Shown here in pieces: positions 57,801 to 58,461 of a stretch of 64,000 nt of DNA. This DNA is from Serinus canaria (taxonomy: Eukaryota > Chordata > Aves > Passeriformes > Fringillidae), in contig NC_066335.1 of assembly GCF_022539315.1 (NCBI RefSeq), positions 3,873,214 to 3,937,213 on the forward strand, given 5' to 3'. The first letter of the stretch is position 1. Each line of letters opens with the position of its first letter. The notes under the pieces were generated by a model. That model worked only from the letters and a program-made list of their open reading frames with translations. It did no database searches and was not told the DNA's origin. Position numbers and translations under genes: made by a program.

Positions 57801-58086
57801 GCTCTAGCAGCTAAAACATTGCAGCTTCTGGTGTCTCCTGGGGTCTGTCCTTGCTTGGCCCTGTCACGTGGAGCTGAGGCTGAACTCCAAGCTTTGCTCC
57901 TGAGAGAGCCATCAGGACCTTTTGGGTGCAGCAAAATGCCTCCACTCAGCAGCAATGGTTTCTTCTGTGTTTCCATCTCCTCAGGTTGCTCCAGCGCTGC
58001 CCAGCAGGCGAGAGGCCAAACCTCCCCCTCCACCCCCCAAAACCAGGAAATCCAGCGTGGTGTCCTCGGAGCAGGGGCTGCCCTGA
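859..58086 (+). CDS. DOCK5: DOCK5, dedicator of cytokinesis 5 (50 coding exons, 5' end outside window)
   Basis: Rac-type guanine-nucleotide exchange factor of the DOCK-A subfamily. It acts with ELMO adaptors at the membrane in actin remodelling, adhesion and migration (family knowledge). Fifty exons join in frame with GT...AG borders to 5,486 coding bases ending in TGA at 58084. The order is SH3 end, helical region, DHR-1 (about 443-627), armadillo-like scaffold, DHR-2 (about 1231-1642) and a Ser/Pro-rich tail. DOCK5 is chosen over DOCK1 and DOCK2 because stretches such as [57 protein letters not shown] and [11 protein letters not shown] follow DOCK5 as I remember it. The derived total of about 1,870 residues equals the human length. 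The start codon and first part of SH3 must lie before base 1. Nothing is truncated or frameshifted inside the window. The gene is compact: about 57 kb for 50 exons, with minisatellites in many introns. Confidence 0.97.
900..1761 (+). other. Intron 1 of window
   Basis: Unique sequence; no repeat or conserved motif recognised. Intron 2 (1818-2595) is likewise plain. Confidence 0.7.
1762..1817 (+). CDS. DOCK5: DOCK5 window exon 2 (SH3 end)
   Basis: Encodes [18 protein letters not shown], the last SH3 strand (the GxFPxxYI signature) plus the start of the linker (residues about 57-75). Acceptor ttttcag, donor GT at 1818. The last codon (Gly) is split with window exon 3. Confidence 0.96.
2596..2692 (+). 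CDS. DOCK5: DOCK5 window exon 3
   Basis: Residues about 75-107, starting [16 protein letters not shown] and ending [10 protein letters not shown], then donor gtgagt. This is the helical segment after SH3, which in DOCK2 structures packs against ELMO. A 30-bp GC-rich minisatellite begins about ten bases into the following intron. Confidence 0.97.
2704..3428. repeat. 30-bp GC-rich minisatellite, intron 3
   Basis: About 24 imperfect copies of a unit with the core ggggagctcagcctgggctg, some shortened to 18-19 bp. It begins about ten bases after the donor of window exon 3. G runs on the sense strand recur in every unit, so the pre-mRNA could form G-quadruplexes (inference). Open frames through it are composition artefacts. 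Confidence 0.95.
3453..3645. repeat. Two-copy tandem duplication, about 95 bp
   Basis: Two adjacent copies (3453-3550 and 3551-3645), each with gcagagctgagtgatg and then gacactgtgggtggcactgc. They differ by a small deletion and several substitutions. Lies just after the 30-bp array. Confidence 0.9.
3946..4255 (-). mobile_element. CR1 fragment (antisense)
   Basis: Starts with the reverse of the CR1 tail (catcatggaatgttctggtc) and continues through diverged 3' UTR sequence (gggcagtgccagcaccctct). Intron 3. Diverged. Confidence 0.75.
4256..6259 (+). other. Intron 3, distal part
   Basis: About 2 kb of mostly AT-leaning unique sequence, in contrast to the GC-rich array at its start. No element recognised. 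Confidence 0.65.
6260..6408 (+). CDS. DOCK5: DOCK5 window exon 4
   Basis: Residues about 108-157. It contains [20 protein letters not shown] and [17 protein letters not shown], part of the N-terminal helical bundle. Acceptor ttgcctcag, donor gtgagc. The final Arg codon is split with the next exon. Confidence 0.97.
6409..7130 (+). other. Intron 4
   Basis: Nothing recognised. Intron 6 (7574-8209) also contains nothing I can name. Confidence 0.65.
7131..7266 (+). CDS. DOCK5: DOCK5 window exon 5
   Basis: Residues about 157-202, with [19 protein letters not shown] and [14 protein letters not shown]. The block is almost unchanged across DOCK5 orthologues as I remember them. The following intron is only 149 bases. 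Confidence 0.97.
7416..7573 (+). CDS. DOCK5: DOCK5 window exon 6
   Basis: Residues about 203-255. It encodes [14 protein letters not shown] and then [19 protein letters not shown], ending in a split Ser codon. Acceptor tttgcag, donor gtaggg. End of the N-terminal helical region. Confidence 0.97.
8210..8291 (+). CDS. DOCK5: DOCK5 window exon 7
   Basis: Residues about 255-282, [20 protein letters not shown] through QAVFT. Donor gtaagt. An antisense CR1 fragment begins about eight bases past the donor. Confidence 0.97.
8299..8645 (-). mobile_element. CR1 fragment (antisense) next to donor of exon 7
   Basis: CR1 landmarks in reverse order: gggttgggagggacctgaat, ggctgctccaacctggtctt, gggcacttcagggatccagg. 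Starts about eight bases after the exon 7 boundary. Confidence 0.9.
8920..9066. repeat. TA-rich short tandem repeat (tttagtatagtattag type)
   Basis: Degenerate copies of atttagtatagtattagtg, length about 23-24 bp, decaying into shorter tagtatta units. Located in intron 7 before the acceptor region of window exon 8. Confidence 0.9.
9129..9190 (+). repeat. Polypyrimidine tract ending in a decoy acceptor
   Basis: About 60 bases of almost pure C/T ending cccctcag at 9190, 40 bases before the true acceptor (9230). Use of it would shift the frame. Confidence 0.7.
9231..9360 (+). CDS. DOCK5: DOCK5 window exon 8
   Basis: Residues about 283-326, with [20 protein letters not shown] and [14 protein letters not shown]. 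The start is set by reading frame: cttttttcag at 9221-9230 continues the frame, while an upstream pyrimidine-rich cccctcag ending at 9190 would add 40 bases and shift it. Confidence 0.96.
9987..10090 (-). mobile_element. CR1 fragment (antisense), short
   Basis: cacagaatcccagatatttt, ggttggaaataacc and ccctgccatggccaggactc match the last ~100 bases of CR1. Intron 8. Confidence 0.8.
10201..10273 (+). CDS. DOCK5: DOCK5 window exon 9
   Basis: Residues about 326-350, [20 protein letters not shown] and IPFQQ. The Gln codon is split (CA|G), which places the donor GT at 10274. Confidence 0.97.
11030..11213. repeat. T/G-rich low-complexity tract, intron 9
   Basis: Runs of T broken by G (gttttggtttggctttttt and similar) over about 180 bases. 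It keeps frames open on both strands, producing phe/leu-rich pseudo-ORFs. Confidence 0.85.
11214..11716 (+). other. Intron 9, distal part
   Basis: Unique sequence after the T/G tract. It could be an old decayed transposon, but no family landmark is visible. Confidence 0.5.
11717..11859 (+). CDS. DOCK5: DOCK5 window exon 10
   Basis: Residues about 350-398, with [40 protein letters not shown] and EVNHKGQG. Acceptor ctgcccag, donor gtgcag. Confidence 0.97.
11860..12468 (+). other. Intron 10
   Basis: Nothing recognised; the same holds for intron 11 (12595-13124). Confidence 0.65.
12469..12594 (+). CDS. DOCK5: DOCK5 window exon 11
   Basis: Residues about 398-440: [42 protein letters not shown]. 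Leads directly into DHR-1. Acceptor tttcttag, donor gtaggt. Confidence 0.97.
13125..13249 (+). CDS. DOCK5: DOCK5 window exon 12 (DHR-1 start)
   Basis: Residues about 440-481: [20 protein letters not shown] and [17 protein letters not shown]. First strands of the C2-like DHR-1 domain, which in DOCK1 binds PtdIns(3,4,5)P3 and recruits the protein to membrane. The following intron is only 88 bases. Confidence 0.97.
13338..13436 (+). CDS. DOCK5: DOCK5 window exon 13 (DHR-1)
   Basis: Residues about 482-514: [36 protein letters not shown]-1 core strands. Acceptor tccaaag (AAG type). An LTR-derived element starts about 22 bases into the next intron. Confidence 0.97.
13459..13779 (-). mobile_element. 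ERV-type LTR copy A (minus strand, intron 13)
   Basis: A 321-base segment that aligns along its length with 50356-50677, nearly identical over the first two thirds. Read on the minus strand it begins TGTGGATA and ends TGACA, has a CCAAT box (13578-13582) and a TATAAA (13547-13552) in promoter order. Directly 5' of it on that strand is a purine tract AAAAAGGGGAA (13782-13792), the place of a retroviral polypurine tract. So this looks like a 3' LTR with some internal sequence. The flanking 6-mers do not match. Confidence 0.75.
13780..14100 (-). mobile_element. Possible ERV internal remnant next to LTR copy A
   Basis: Begins with the purine tract beside the LTR. I see no second LTR and no retroviral reading frame before window exon 14, so if it is ERV sequence it is truncated. 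The upper boundary is a guess. Confidence 0.3.
14218..14290 (+). CDS. DOCK5: DOCK5 window exon 14 (DHR-1)
   Basis: Residues about 515-539: [24 protein letters not shown]. This is the strongly conserved FTFRHRSS block of DHR-1. Ends in a split Ser codon (T|CC). Confidence 0.97.
14658..14694. repeat. Short triplicate ggctaatgaaa
   Basis: Three near-exact 11-bp copies in tandem in intron 14. Confidence 0.85.
14871..14940 (-). mobile_element. CR1 3'-end fragment (antisense)
   Basis: gaggatcattgaattgttga, ggttagaaaagacctggatg and atcaaggagtccaacc. Only the extreme CR1 end is present. Intron 14. Confidence 0.75.
15102..15205 (+). CDS. DOCK5: DOCK5 window exon 15 (DHR-1)
   Basis: Residues about 539-573: [34 protein letters not shown]. 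Acceptor gttttgcag, donor gtaacc. Confidence 0.97.
15483..15675 (+). CDS. DOCK5: DOCK5 window exon 16 (DHR-1 end)
   Basis: Residues about 574-638: [20 protein letters not shown], then a less conserved Glu/Ser-rich loop, then [20 protein letters not shown]. The DHR-1 boundary lies near residue 627. Longest exon in the window. Confidence 0.97.
15676..16435 (+). other. Intron 16
   Basis: Nothing recognised. Introns 18 (18024-18374), 19 (18476-19295), 20 (19431-20121) and 24 (22675-23338) are also plain. Confidence 0.65.
16436..16533 (+). CDS. DOCK5: DOCK5 window exon 17 (helical scaffold)
   Basis: Residues about 638-670: [33 protein letters not shown]. Start of the armadillo-like helical scaffold between DHR-1 and DHR-2. 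Confidence 0.97.
16628..16815 (-). mobile_element. CR1 fragment (antisense)
   Basis: tcaaatcatgggatggtttg, ccatgggcaggggcaccttc, ccaacctggccttgggcact: typical CR1 end. Intron 17. Confidence 0.9.
17346..17818. repeat. 39-bp minisatellite, intron 17
   Basis: About 12 highly uniform copies containing gggctgggatcccctctgag and atgtttcctcatggacaca. Because 39 is divisible by three, several frames stay open on both strands. The array ends about 115 bases before window exon 18. Uniformity suggests recent expansion or homogenisation. Confidence 0.97.
17934..18023 (+). CDS. DOCK5: DOCK5 window exon 18 (scaffold)
   Basis: Residues about 671-700: [30 protein letters not shown]. Acceptor cccctctag. A 39-bp minisatellite lies about 115 bases upstream. 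Confidence 0.97.
18375..18475 (+). CDS. DOCK5: DOCK5 window exon 19 (scaffold)
   Basis: Residues about 701-734: [34 protein letters not shown]. The final Val codon is split, placing the donor at 18476 (gtgagt). Confidence 0.97.
19296..19430 (+). CDS. DOCK5: DOCK5 window exon 20 (scaffold)
   Basis: Residues about 734-779: [45 protein letters not shown]. Acceptor ttccaaag. Confidence 0.97.
20122..20233 (+). CDS. DOCK5: DOCK5 window exon 21 (scaffold)
   Basis: Residues about 779-816: [37 protein letters not shown]. Acceptor ctttgcag, donor gtgagc. Confidence 0.97.
20511..20581 (+). CDS. DOCK5: DOCK5 window exon 22 (scaffold)
   Basis: Residues about 817-840: [24 protein letters not shown] (last codon split). 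This block is shared almost unchanged across DOCK-A members. Confidence 0.97.
20771..20910 (+). mobile_element. CR1 fragment (sense)
   Basis: gtgtccctgcccatggcagg and gtttagggtcccttactacc, with an attctggga tail. Intron 22. Confidence 0.85.
21496..21580 (-). mobile_element. CR1 3'-end fragment (antisense)
   Basis: tcacagaattctgtgaccag, gttggaagagatcttaaaga, tcattgagtccaaccc. Intron 22. Confidence 0.8.
21635..21785 (+). mobile_element. CR1 fragment (sense)
   Basis: ggaattcccagaggagctgt, ggagcatcctggggcagtgg, cccttccagcccagcccatt. It stands close to the antisense fragment at 21496, in opposite orientation. Confidence 0.85.
21879..21985 (+). CDS. DOCK5: DOCK5 window exon 23 (scaffold)
   Basis: Residues about 840-876: [35 protein letters not shown]. 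Acceptor cacacag; donor gtgagt at 21986. Confidence 0.97.
22240..22371 (+). mobile_element. CR1 fragment (sense)
   Basis: gatgggatattgggaaggaa, ttcctgcccattgcaggggt, caacccaacccattctggga. Intron 23, internally deleted. Confidence 0.85.
22538..22674 (+). CDS. DOCK5: DOCK5 window exon 24 (scaffold)
   Basis: Residues about 876-921: [46 protein letters not shown]. The [11 protein letters not shown] stretch is typical of DOCK5 and not of DOCK1 or DOCK2. Confidence 0.97.
23339..23434 (+). CDS. DOCK5: DOCK5 window exon 25 (scaffold)
   Basis: Residues about 922-953: [32 protein letters not shown]. Donor gtgaga at 23435 is at the same time the first unit of a 52/56-bp minisatellite that fills most of the intron. 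Confidence 0.97.
23434..25018. repeat. 52/56-bp minisatellite filling intron 25
   Basis: About 27 units with core gagagcccttccccacc, then ctcaggagctgtgagggctt and cattccct. Units alternate between a 52-bp form (cctgctcagg) and a 56-bp form (cctgcctgctcagg or tgcttgctcagg). The last copies (24880-25018) are diverged and longer. The first unit contains the donor of window exon 25: it reads gtgagagccc where later units read ctgagagccc. Confidence 0.96.
25785..25883 (+). CDS. DOCK5: DOCK5 window exon 26 (scaffold)
   Basis: Residues about 954-986: [33 protein letters not shown]. Acceptor ctttgcag, donor gtaagt. Confidence 0.97.
26758..26780. repeat. (GGAA)n microsatellite
   Basis: Five perfect ggaa units followed by an A run in intron 26. 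Confidence 0.9.
26871..26948. repeat. Near-perfect inverted repeat, 37-bp arms, 4-base loop
   Basis: Left arm 26871-26907 and right arm 26912-26948 are reverse complements except one position, which is a G-T wobble in RNA; the loop is AACC. The arms contain ttctacacct and aggtgtagaa. It lies in intron 26 and would fold into a long hairpin in the pre-mRNA. I do not recognise it as a known transposon or microRNA. Confidence 0.95.
26949..28077 (+). other. Intron 26, distal part
   Basis: Unique sequence after the hairpin. The bases right after it repeat the arm end (cagatttggagat twice), then nothing further. Confidence 0.6.
28078..28172 (+). CDS. DOCK5: DOCK5 window exon 27 (scaffold)
   Basis: Residues about 987-1018: [32 protein letters not shown] with the Arg codon split. 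Acceptor ttccaacag, donor gtacag. Confidence 0.97.
28259..28320. repeat. Poly-T / T-rich tract, intron 27
   Basis: A run of about 18 T followed by ttgttttatttatttatttt. Simple low-complexity sequence; it may be the complement of an old retroposon tail, but no body is recognisable. Confidence 0.8.
28321..28774 (+). other. Intron 27, distal part
   Basis: Nothing recognised. Introns 28 (28854-29649), 29 (29751-30603) and 30 (30663-31116) are plain, except a short gaagaagaagaag run near 29338. Confidence 0.6.
28775..28853 (+). CDS. DOCK5: DOCK5 window exon 28 (scaffold)
   Basis: Residues about 1018-1044: [26 protein letters not shown]. Acceptor ctcttcag, donor gtgatt. Confidence 0.96.
29650..29750 (+). 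CDS. DOCK5: DOCK5 window exon 29 (scaffold)
   Basis: Residues about 1045-1078: [34 protein letters not shown], a very conserved DOCK-A block. Acceptor tcccccag, donor gtgagt. Confidence 0.97.
30604..30662 (+). CDS. DOCK5: DOCK5 window exon 30 (scaffold)
   Basis: Residues about 1078-1098: [19 protein letters not shown], then a split Gly. Only 59 bases; acceptor ttctctag. Confidence 0.97.
31117..31271 (+). CDS. DOCK5: DOCK5 window exon 31 (scaffold)
   Basis: Residues about 1098-1149: [51 protein letters not shown]. Donor gtaagg; a long AT-rich tract begins soon after. Confidence 0.97.
31290..31915. repeat. AT-rich imperfect long tandem repeat, intron 31
   Basis: Over 600 bases of almost pure A/T. 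Inside are three diverged copies of a longer motif starting gaaatatatat at about 31421, 31583 and 31716, each with aatattttaata, gcacaatgtaattgtatatt and cattatat. Spacing is about 162 and 133 bases, so it is more than a simple TA tract. Confidence 0.9.
32487..33350. repeat. 18-bp GC-rich minisatellite, intron 31
   Basis: About 47 copies of ctggtgcccgccctgccc with alternation of cccg/ccag and ctcc/cccc. Unit length is a multiple of three, so frames of up to about 348 codons (Ala-Pro-Gly-Ala-Gly type) are open on the minus strand without any sign of being genes. The array ends about 35 bases before window exon 32. Confidence 0.97.
33386..33471 (+). CDS. DOCK5: DOCK5 window exon 32 (scaffold)
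   Basis: Residues about 1150-1178: [29 protein letters not shown]. This 86-base exon sits between a GC-rich 18-bp minisatellite ending about 35 bases upstream and an AT-rich tract starting within about ten bases of the donor. Confidence 0.97.
33478..33930. repeat. AT-rich tract, start of intron 32
   Basis: About 450 bases of tattttatat-like sequence starting within ten bases of the donor of window exon 32. No clear longer unit; degenerate ttatattatatattt motifs. Confidence 0.9.
33931..34635 (+). other. Intron 32, distal part
   Basis: Unique, moderately AT-rich. The stretch 34140-34330 has the look of constrained non-coding DNA (no repeats, even composition), but I cannot test this. Confidence 0.4.
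34636..34792 (+). CDS. DOCK5: DOCK5 window exon 33 (scaffold to DHR-2)
   Basis: Residues about 1178-1230: [52 protein letters not shown]. Donor gtaggg overlaps the first unit of a 19/31-bp GC-rich minisatellite. Confidence 0.97.
34797..35745. repeat. 19/31-bp GC-rich minisatellite, intron 33
   Basis: Roughly 40-50 units of gggctggggacacctccct (19 bp), many with an added ggggacacctcc block (31 bp), becoming diverged after about 35400. It starts four bases into the intron, so the donor gtagggctgggg merges with the array. G runs in each unit are on the sense strand. Confidence 0.96.
36196..36236 (+). CDS. DOCK5: DOCK5 window exon 34 (DHR-2 start)
   Basis: Residues about 1231-1244: [13 protein letters not shown] plus a split Arg. 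First helix of the catalytic DHR-2 domain (lobe A). At 41 bases it is, with window exon 1, the shortest exon here; the next intron is 92 bases. Confidence 0.96.
36329..36419 (+). CDS. DOCK5: DOCK5 window exon 35 (DHR-2 lobe A)
   Basis: Residues about 1244-1274: [30 protein letters not shown]. Lobe A helices, which mediate homodimerisation in DOCK structures (family knowledge). Confidence 0.97.
36540..36690. repeat. AT-rich tract, intron 35
   Basis: About 150 bases of tatataat-type low-complexity sequence between window exons 35 and 36. Confidence 0.85.
36860..36979 (+). CDS. DOCK5: DOCK5 window exon 36 (DHR-2 lobe A)
   Basis: Residues about 1275-1314: [40 protein letters not shown]. Acceptor tgtcccag, donor gtgagt. 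Confidence 0.97.
37385..37592 (+). mobile_element. CR1 fragment (sense)
   Basis: ggaattcccagaggagctgg, ggctgcccctggatccctgg, aagtgcccaaggccaggctg and the tail caaattccctgatccc. Intron 36; well preserved. Confidence 0.9.
37790..37806. repeat. Poly-A run, intron 36
   Basis: Uninterrupted run of about 17 A. No retroposon body or target duplication seen next to it. Confidence 0.85.
37971..38060 (+). CDS. DOCK5: DOCK5 window exon 37 (DHR-2 lobe A)
   Basis: Residues about 1315-1344: [30 protein letters not shown]. The boundary is fixed by frame and the conserved GK|MWE junction. The acceptor reads ggtggag, a rare GAG trinucleotide with purines at -4 and -5, so this site looks weak. Confidence 0.95.
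38061..38806 (+). other. Intron 37
   Basis: Nothing recognised. The flanks of the intron 38 array (38912-39725 and 40909-41348) are also plain. Confidence 0.6.
38807..38911 (+). CDS. DOCK5: DOCK5 window exon 38 (DHR-2)
   Basis: Residues about 1345-1379: [35 protein letters not shown]. The [12 protein letters not shown] signature marks the passage from lobe A to lobe B in DOCK-A proteins. Donor gtaagg after AGG. Confidence 0.97.
39726..40908. repeat. 33-bp minisatellite, intron 38
   Basis: About 36 copies with core catccctcagggcactgcca and cctgtgcccaggg; variants gacatcctc and ctccctcc recur in patches. Unit length is a multiple of three and lacks stops, so all three + frames and two minus frames are open (longest 468 codons). 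One of the most uniform arrays in the window. Confidence 0.97.
41349..41490 (+). CDS. DOCK5: DOCK5 window exon 39 (DHR-2 lobe B)
   Basis: Residues about 1380-1427: [47 protein letters not shown] plus a split Tyr. Acceptor gcccacag, donor gtatct. Confidence 0.97.
41491..43526 (+). other. Intron 39, proximal part
   Basis: About 2 kb of unique sequence with GC-rich patches; no element recognised before the 15-bp array. Confidence 0.6.
43527..43836. repeat. 15-bp minisatellite, intron 39
   Basis: About 21 copies of cctggcttctccagc with ttttccag and ttctcctg variants. Open frames ([10 protein letters not shown] type) are artefacts. Confidence 0.96.
44160..44300 (+). mobile_element. CR1 fragment (sense)
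   Basis: aagtgcccaaggccaggctg, gaggtgtccctgtccatggc, ctttccaacccaaaccattc, gggatta. Intron 39. Confidence 0.9.
44505..44586 (+). CDS. DOCK5: DOCK5 window exon 40 (DHR-2 lobe B)
   Basis: Residues about 1427-1454: [26 protein letters not shown] plus a split Asn. Frame selects the acceptor gctgctcag at 44504 over an earlier ccag ten bases upstream. Confidence 0.96.
44769..44853 (+). CDS. DOCK5: DOCK5 window exon 41 (DHR-2 lobe B)
   Basis: Residues about 1454-1482: [28 protein letters not shown]. Acceptor cttcccag, donor gtgagt. Confidence 0.97.
45224..45310 (+). CDS. DOCK5: DOCK5 window exon 42 (DHR-2)
   Basis: Residues about 1483-1511: [29 protein letters not shown]. The WIERTxYTTAY block is conserved in DOCK-A. 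Acceptor ctctgccag. Confidence 0.97.
45455..45700 (-). mobile_element. CR1 fragment (antisense)
   Basis: gatcccagaatgtctggggt, ccatgggcagggacacctcc, ggtacttccagggatccagg, ggcagccacagctgctctg. Fills about half of intron 42. Confidence 0.9.
45765..45941 (+). CDS. DOCK5: DOCK5 window exon 43 (DHR-2 lobe C, nucleotide sensor)
   Basis: Residues about 1512-1570. It contains [20 protein letters not shown] and [20 protein letters not shown]. The VDPAVMGG loop is the alpha-10 insert, whose Val (about 1561) acts as nucleotide sensor and expels Mg-GDP from Rac in DOCK2 and DOCK9 work; it is intact here. The donor gtcctg matches the consensus poorly after GT, but frame and the next exon require it. Confidence 0.97.
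46062..46335 (+). mobile_element. CR1 fragment (sense), first of two
   Basis: gactggggacaaggatggag, ggaattcccagggagctgtg, gcagtgcccaaggccaggct, cttccaacacaaatcattcc. Complete 3' end. Intron 43. Confidence 0.9.
46336..46495 (+). mobile_element. CR1 fragment (sense), second of two
   Basis: Repeats the body of the preceding copy (gactggggacaaaggatgga, gggaatggctgccactgcca, ggctgcccctggatccctgg) but stops before the tail. Either an in-situ duplication or an insertion beside an older copy. Confidence 0.85.
46496..48352 (+). other. Intron 43, distal part
   Basis: Unique sequence after the two CR1 copies; nothing recognised. Confidence 0.6.
48353..48436 (+). CDS. DOCK5: DOCK5 window exon 44 (DHR-2 lobe C)
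   Basis: Residues about 1571-1598: [28 protein letters not shown]. Acceptor gcttccag, donor gtgtgg. Confidence 0.97.
48484..48602 (-). mobile_element. CR1 fragment (antisense)
   Basis: gaatcctggaatggtttggg, ccgtgggcagggacacctcc, catcccaggctgctccaaat. Intron 44. Confidence 0.88.
48834..48971 (+). CDS. DOCK5: DOCK5 window exon 45 (DHR-2 end)
   Basis: Residues about 1599-1644: [46 protein letters not shown]. Last DHR-2 helix; catalytic domain complete. Confidence 0.97.
49053..49745 (-). mobile_element. CR1 fragment (antisense), longest copy
   Basis: About 690 bases from the CR1 tail (cacagaatcacagaatgatc, agggttggg) through its 3' UTR (ctcctcctgtccctgtccct, ctccaggctgagcccctgcc) into the sequence corresponding to the reverse-transcriptase ORF end (agaactggacagagcactcg). 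It takes most of intron 45. Confidence 0.9.
49758..50039. repeat. 45-bp minisatellite, intron 45
   Basis: About six copies of cccggcctgcccaggcccca gtgcagagccagccttgctg plus ctggg, highly uniform. It ends about 50 bases before window exon 46 and abuts the end of a CR1 element. Confidence 0.95.
50089..50255 (+). CDS. DOCK5: DOCK5 window exon 46 (tail, Ser-rich)
   Basis: Residues about 1645-1700. It begins [20 protein letters not shown], then [20 protein letters not shown] and a run of Ser up to SSRPGSDG. A disordered Ser/Thr-rich segment after DHR-2. RRLS and RSGS resemble basophilic kinase sites (inference). Preceded by a CCCT-rich tract and a 45-bp minisatellite. Confidence 0.95.
50350..50683 (-). 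mobile_element. Solo LTR with 6-bp target-site duplication (minus strand, intron 46)
   Basis: LTR at 50356-50677 (322 bases, ends TGT...ACA) flanked on both sides by the same hexamer ATCAGG (50350-50355 and 50678-50683). On the minus strand it carries CCAAT (50477-50481) and TATAAA (50446-50451). A 6-bp duplication is typical of ERVK/ERV2-class integrations; class assignment is inference. Recombination between two LTRs explains the lack of internal sequence. Confidence 0.88.
50691..50880 (+). repeat. Duplicated segment, copy 1
   Basis: About 190 bases beginning aaaatcaagatttactccat and ending tttcccaggagaacaggggt, matching 54078-54248 with small indels. Lies eight bases beyond the solo LTR. 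Not recognised as CR1; either a dispersed repeat or an intragenic duplication. Confidence 0.88.
51339..51516 (+). CDS. DOCK5: DOCK5 window exon 47 (tail)
   Basis: Residues about 1700-1759: [52 protein letters not shown]. Basic and charged disordered tail. The SKxKRKxWSxSKSQ block identifies DOCK5 in this otherwise variable region. Donor gtaaaa. Confidence 0.95.
51745..51893. repeat. 34-bp minisatellite, intron 47
   Basis: Four and a half copies of gggtgctctcagcagctggg plus caaagccgggccct. Confidence 0.93.
51894..53464 (+). other. Intron 47, between two arrays
   Basis: Contains three or four diverged copies of an approximately 52-base motif (ttgtcctgatgga, aaaactgtgt) at about 52175-52330; otherwise nothing recognised. 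Confidence 0.6.
53465..53818. repeat. 57-60-bp minisatellite, intron 47
   Basis: Six copies with core cacagctctgggtcacctgg and ctgtgctcacctctctg; the spacer between cores varies. The array ends a few bases before the tandem acceptor of window exon 48 and supplies its pyrimidine-rich context. Confidence 0.94.
53829..53964 (+). CDS. DOCK5: DOCK5 window exon 48 (tail)
   Basis: Residues about 1760-1805: [34 protein letters not shown]. The acceptor is a tandem cccagcag. Using the second AG (53828) gives the length that matches human as I recall it; the first AG (53825) would add one Gln in frame. A 57-60-bp minisatellite ends just upstream. Confidence 0.9.
54078..54248 (+). repeat. Duplicated segment, copy 2
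   Basis: Second copy of the 50691-50880 segment, same orientation, about 3.4 kb downstream, with an internal deletion of about 20 bases around the gagctgagccccagc stretch. Confidence 0.88.
54462..54690 (+). mobile_element. CR1 fragment (sense)
   Basis: gggatggaattccctgagca, gcagtgcccaaggccaggct, gggaggtgtccctgccctgg, cctcccaaccccacctgtcc. Intron 48. Confidence 0.9.
54691..55783 (+). other. Intron 48, distal part
   Basis: Nothing recognised. Confidence 0.6.
55784..55881 (+). CDS. DOCK5: DOCK5 window exon 49 (Pro-rich tail)
   Basis: Residues about 1805-1837: [32 protein letters not shown]. The poly-Pro followed by Lys is a typical SH3 ligand. Acceptor tttctag, donor gtgagg. Confidence 0.94.
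56356..56675. repeat. 20/30-bp minisatellite, intron 49
   Basis: About 12 copies of ggaatatcaaactgcccctc, with or without an added tgtcagtgca block. Confidence 0.94.
56676..57984 (+). other. Intron 49, distal part
   Basis: Unique sequence, nothing recognised; the proximal part (55882-56355) is also plain. Confidence 0.6.
57985..58086 (+). CDS. DOCK5: DOCK5 window exon 50, last coding exon with stop
   Basis: Residues about 1838-1870: [33 protein letters not shown], then TGA at 58084. PALPSRR resembles the PxLPxK ligand used by DOCK1 for the CRK N-terminal SH3 domain (family knowledge; binding here is inference). Acceptor ctcctcag. Confidence 0.95.
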   Translation, partial: VAPALPSRREAKPPPPPPKTRKSSVVSSEQGLP

Positions 58087-58461
58087 GCCCTTGGGGTCCC
58101 AGCAGAGCCCAGCCTGCAGTGGCTGCTCCATTTCCTGCCAGCCTGGCATCAAACCTGCCCTGGAGCCTCCTGGGAGACCCCCACCAAGGAAAGGTGGCTG
58201 GGACTGGGCTCCCTCCCTGTGCTGGCCTGTGCAGTGCTGGCACAGCCACCCTGACCTGTCCCTGCTGCAATTCCTCTCCCTCCTGAGTTGGGCACTGCTG
58301 CAGTCCTGGGAATCCTGGCTGGTCCCACTGGGGCAGCAGTGCAGGCAGAGGCTCCTGCCTGCCTCAGGCTCTGCCCAGCTCTGCTTGGATCAGTGCGAGA
58401 TCTCACTGTGTGCTTTGAACGGGGTGAAAGAAACCCCTCCTGGCAATGTCTGAGATGGCAC

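Noticed and set aside
859..58086. DOCK1 or DOCK2 instead of DOCK5
   Set aside because: Scaffold and tail blocks ([54 protein letters not shown]) fit DOCK5; DOCK1 and DOCK2 differ there as I remember them.
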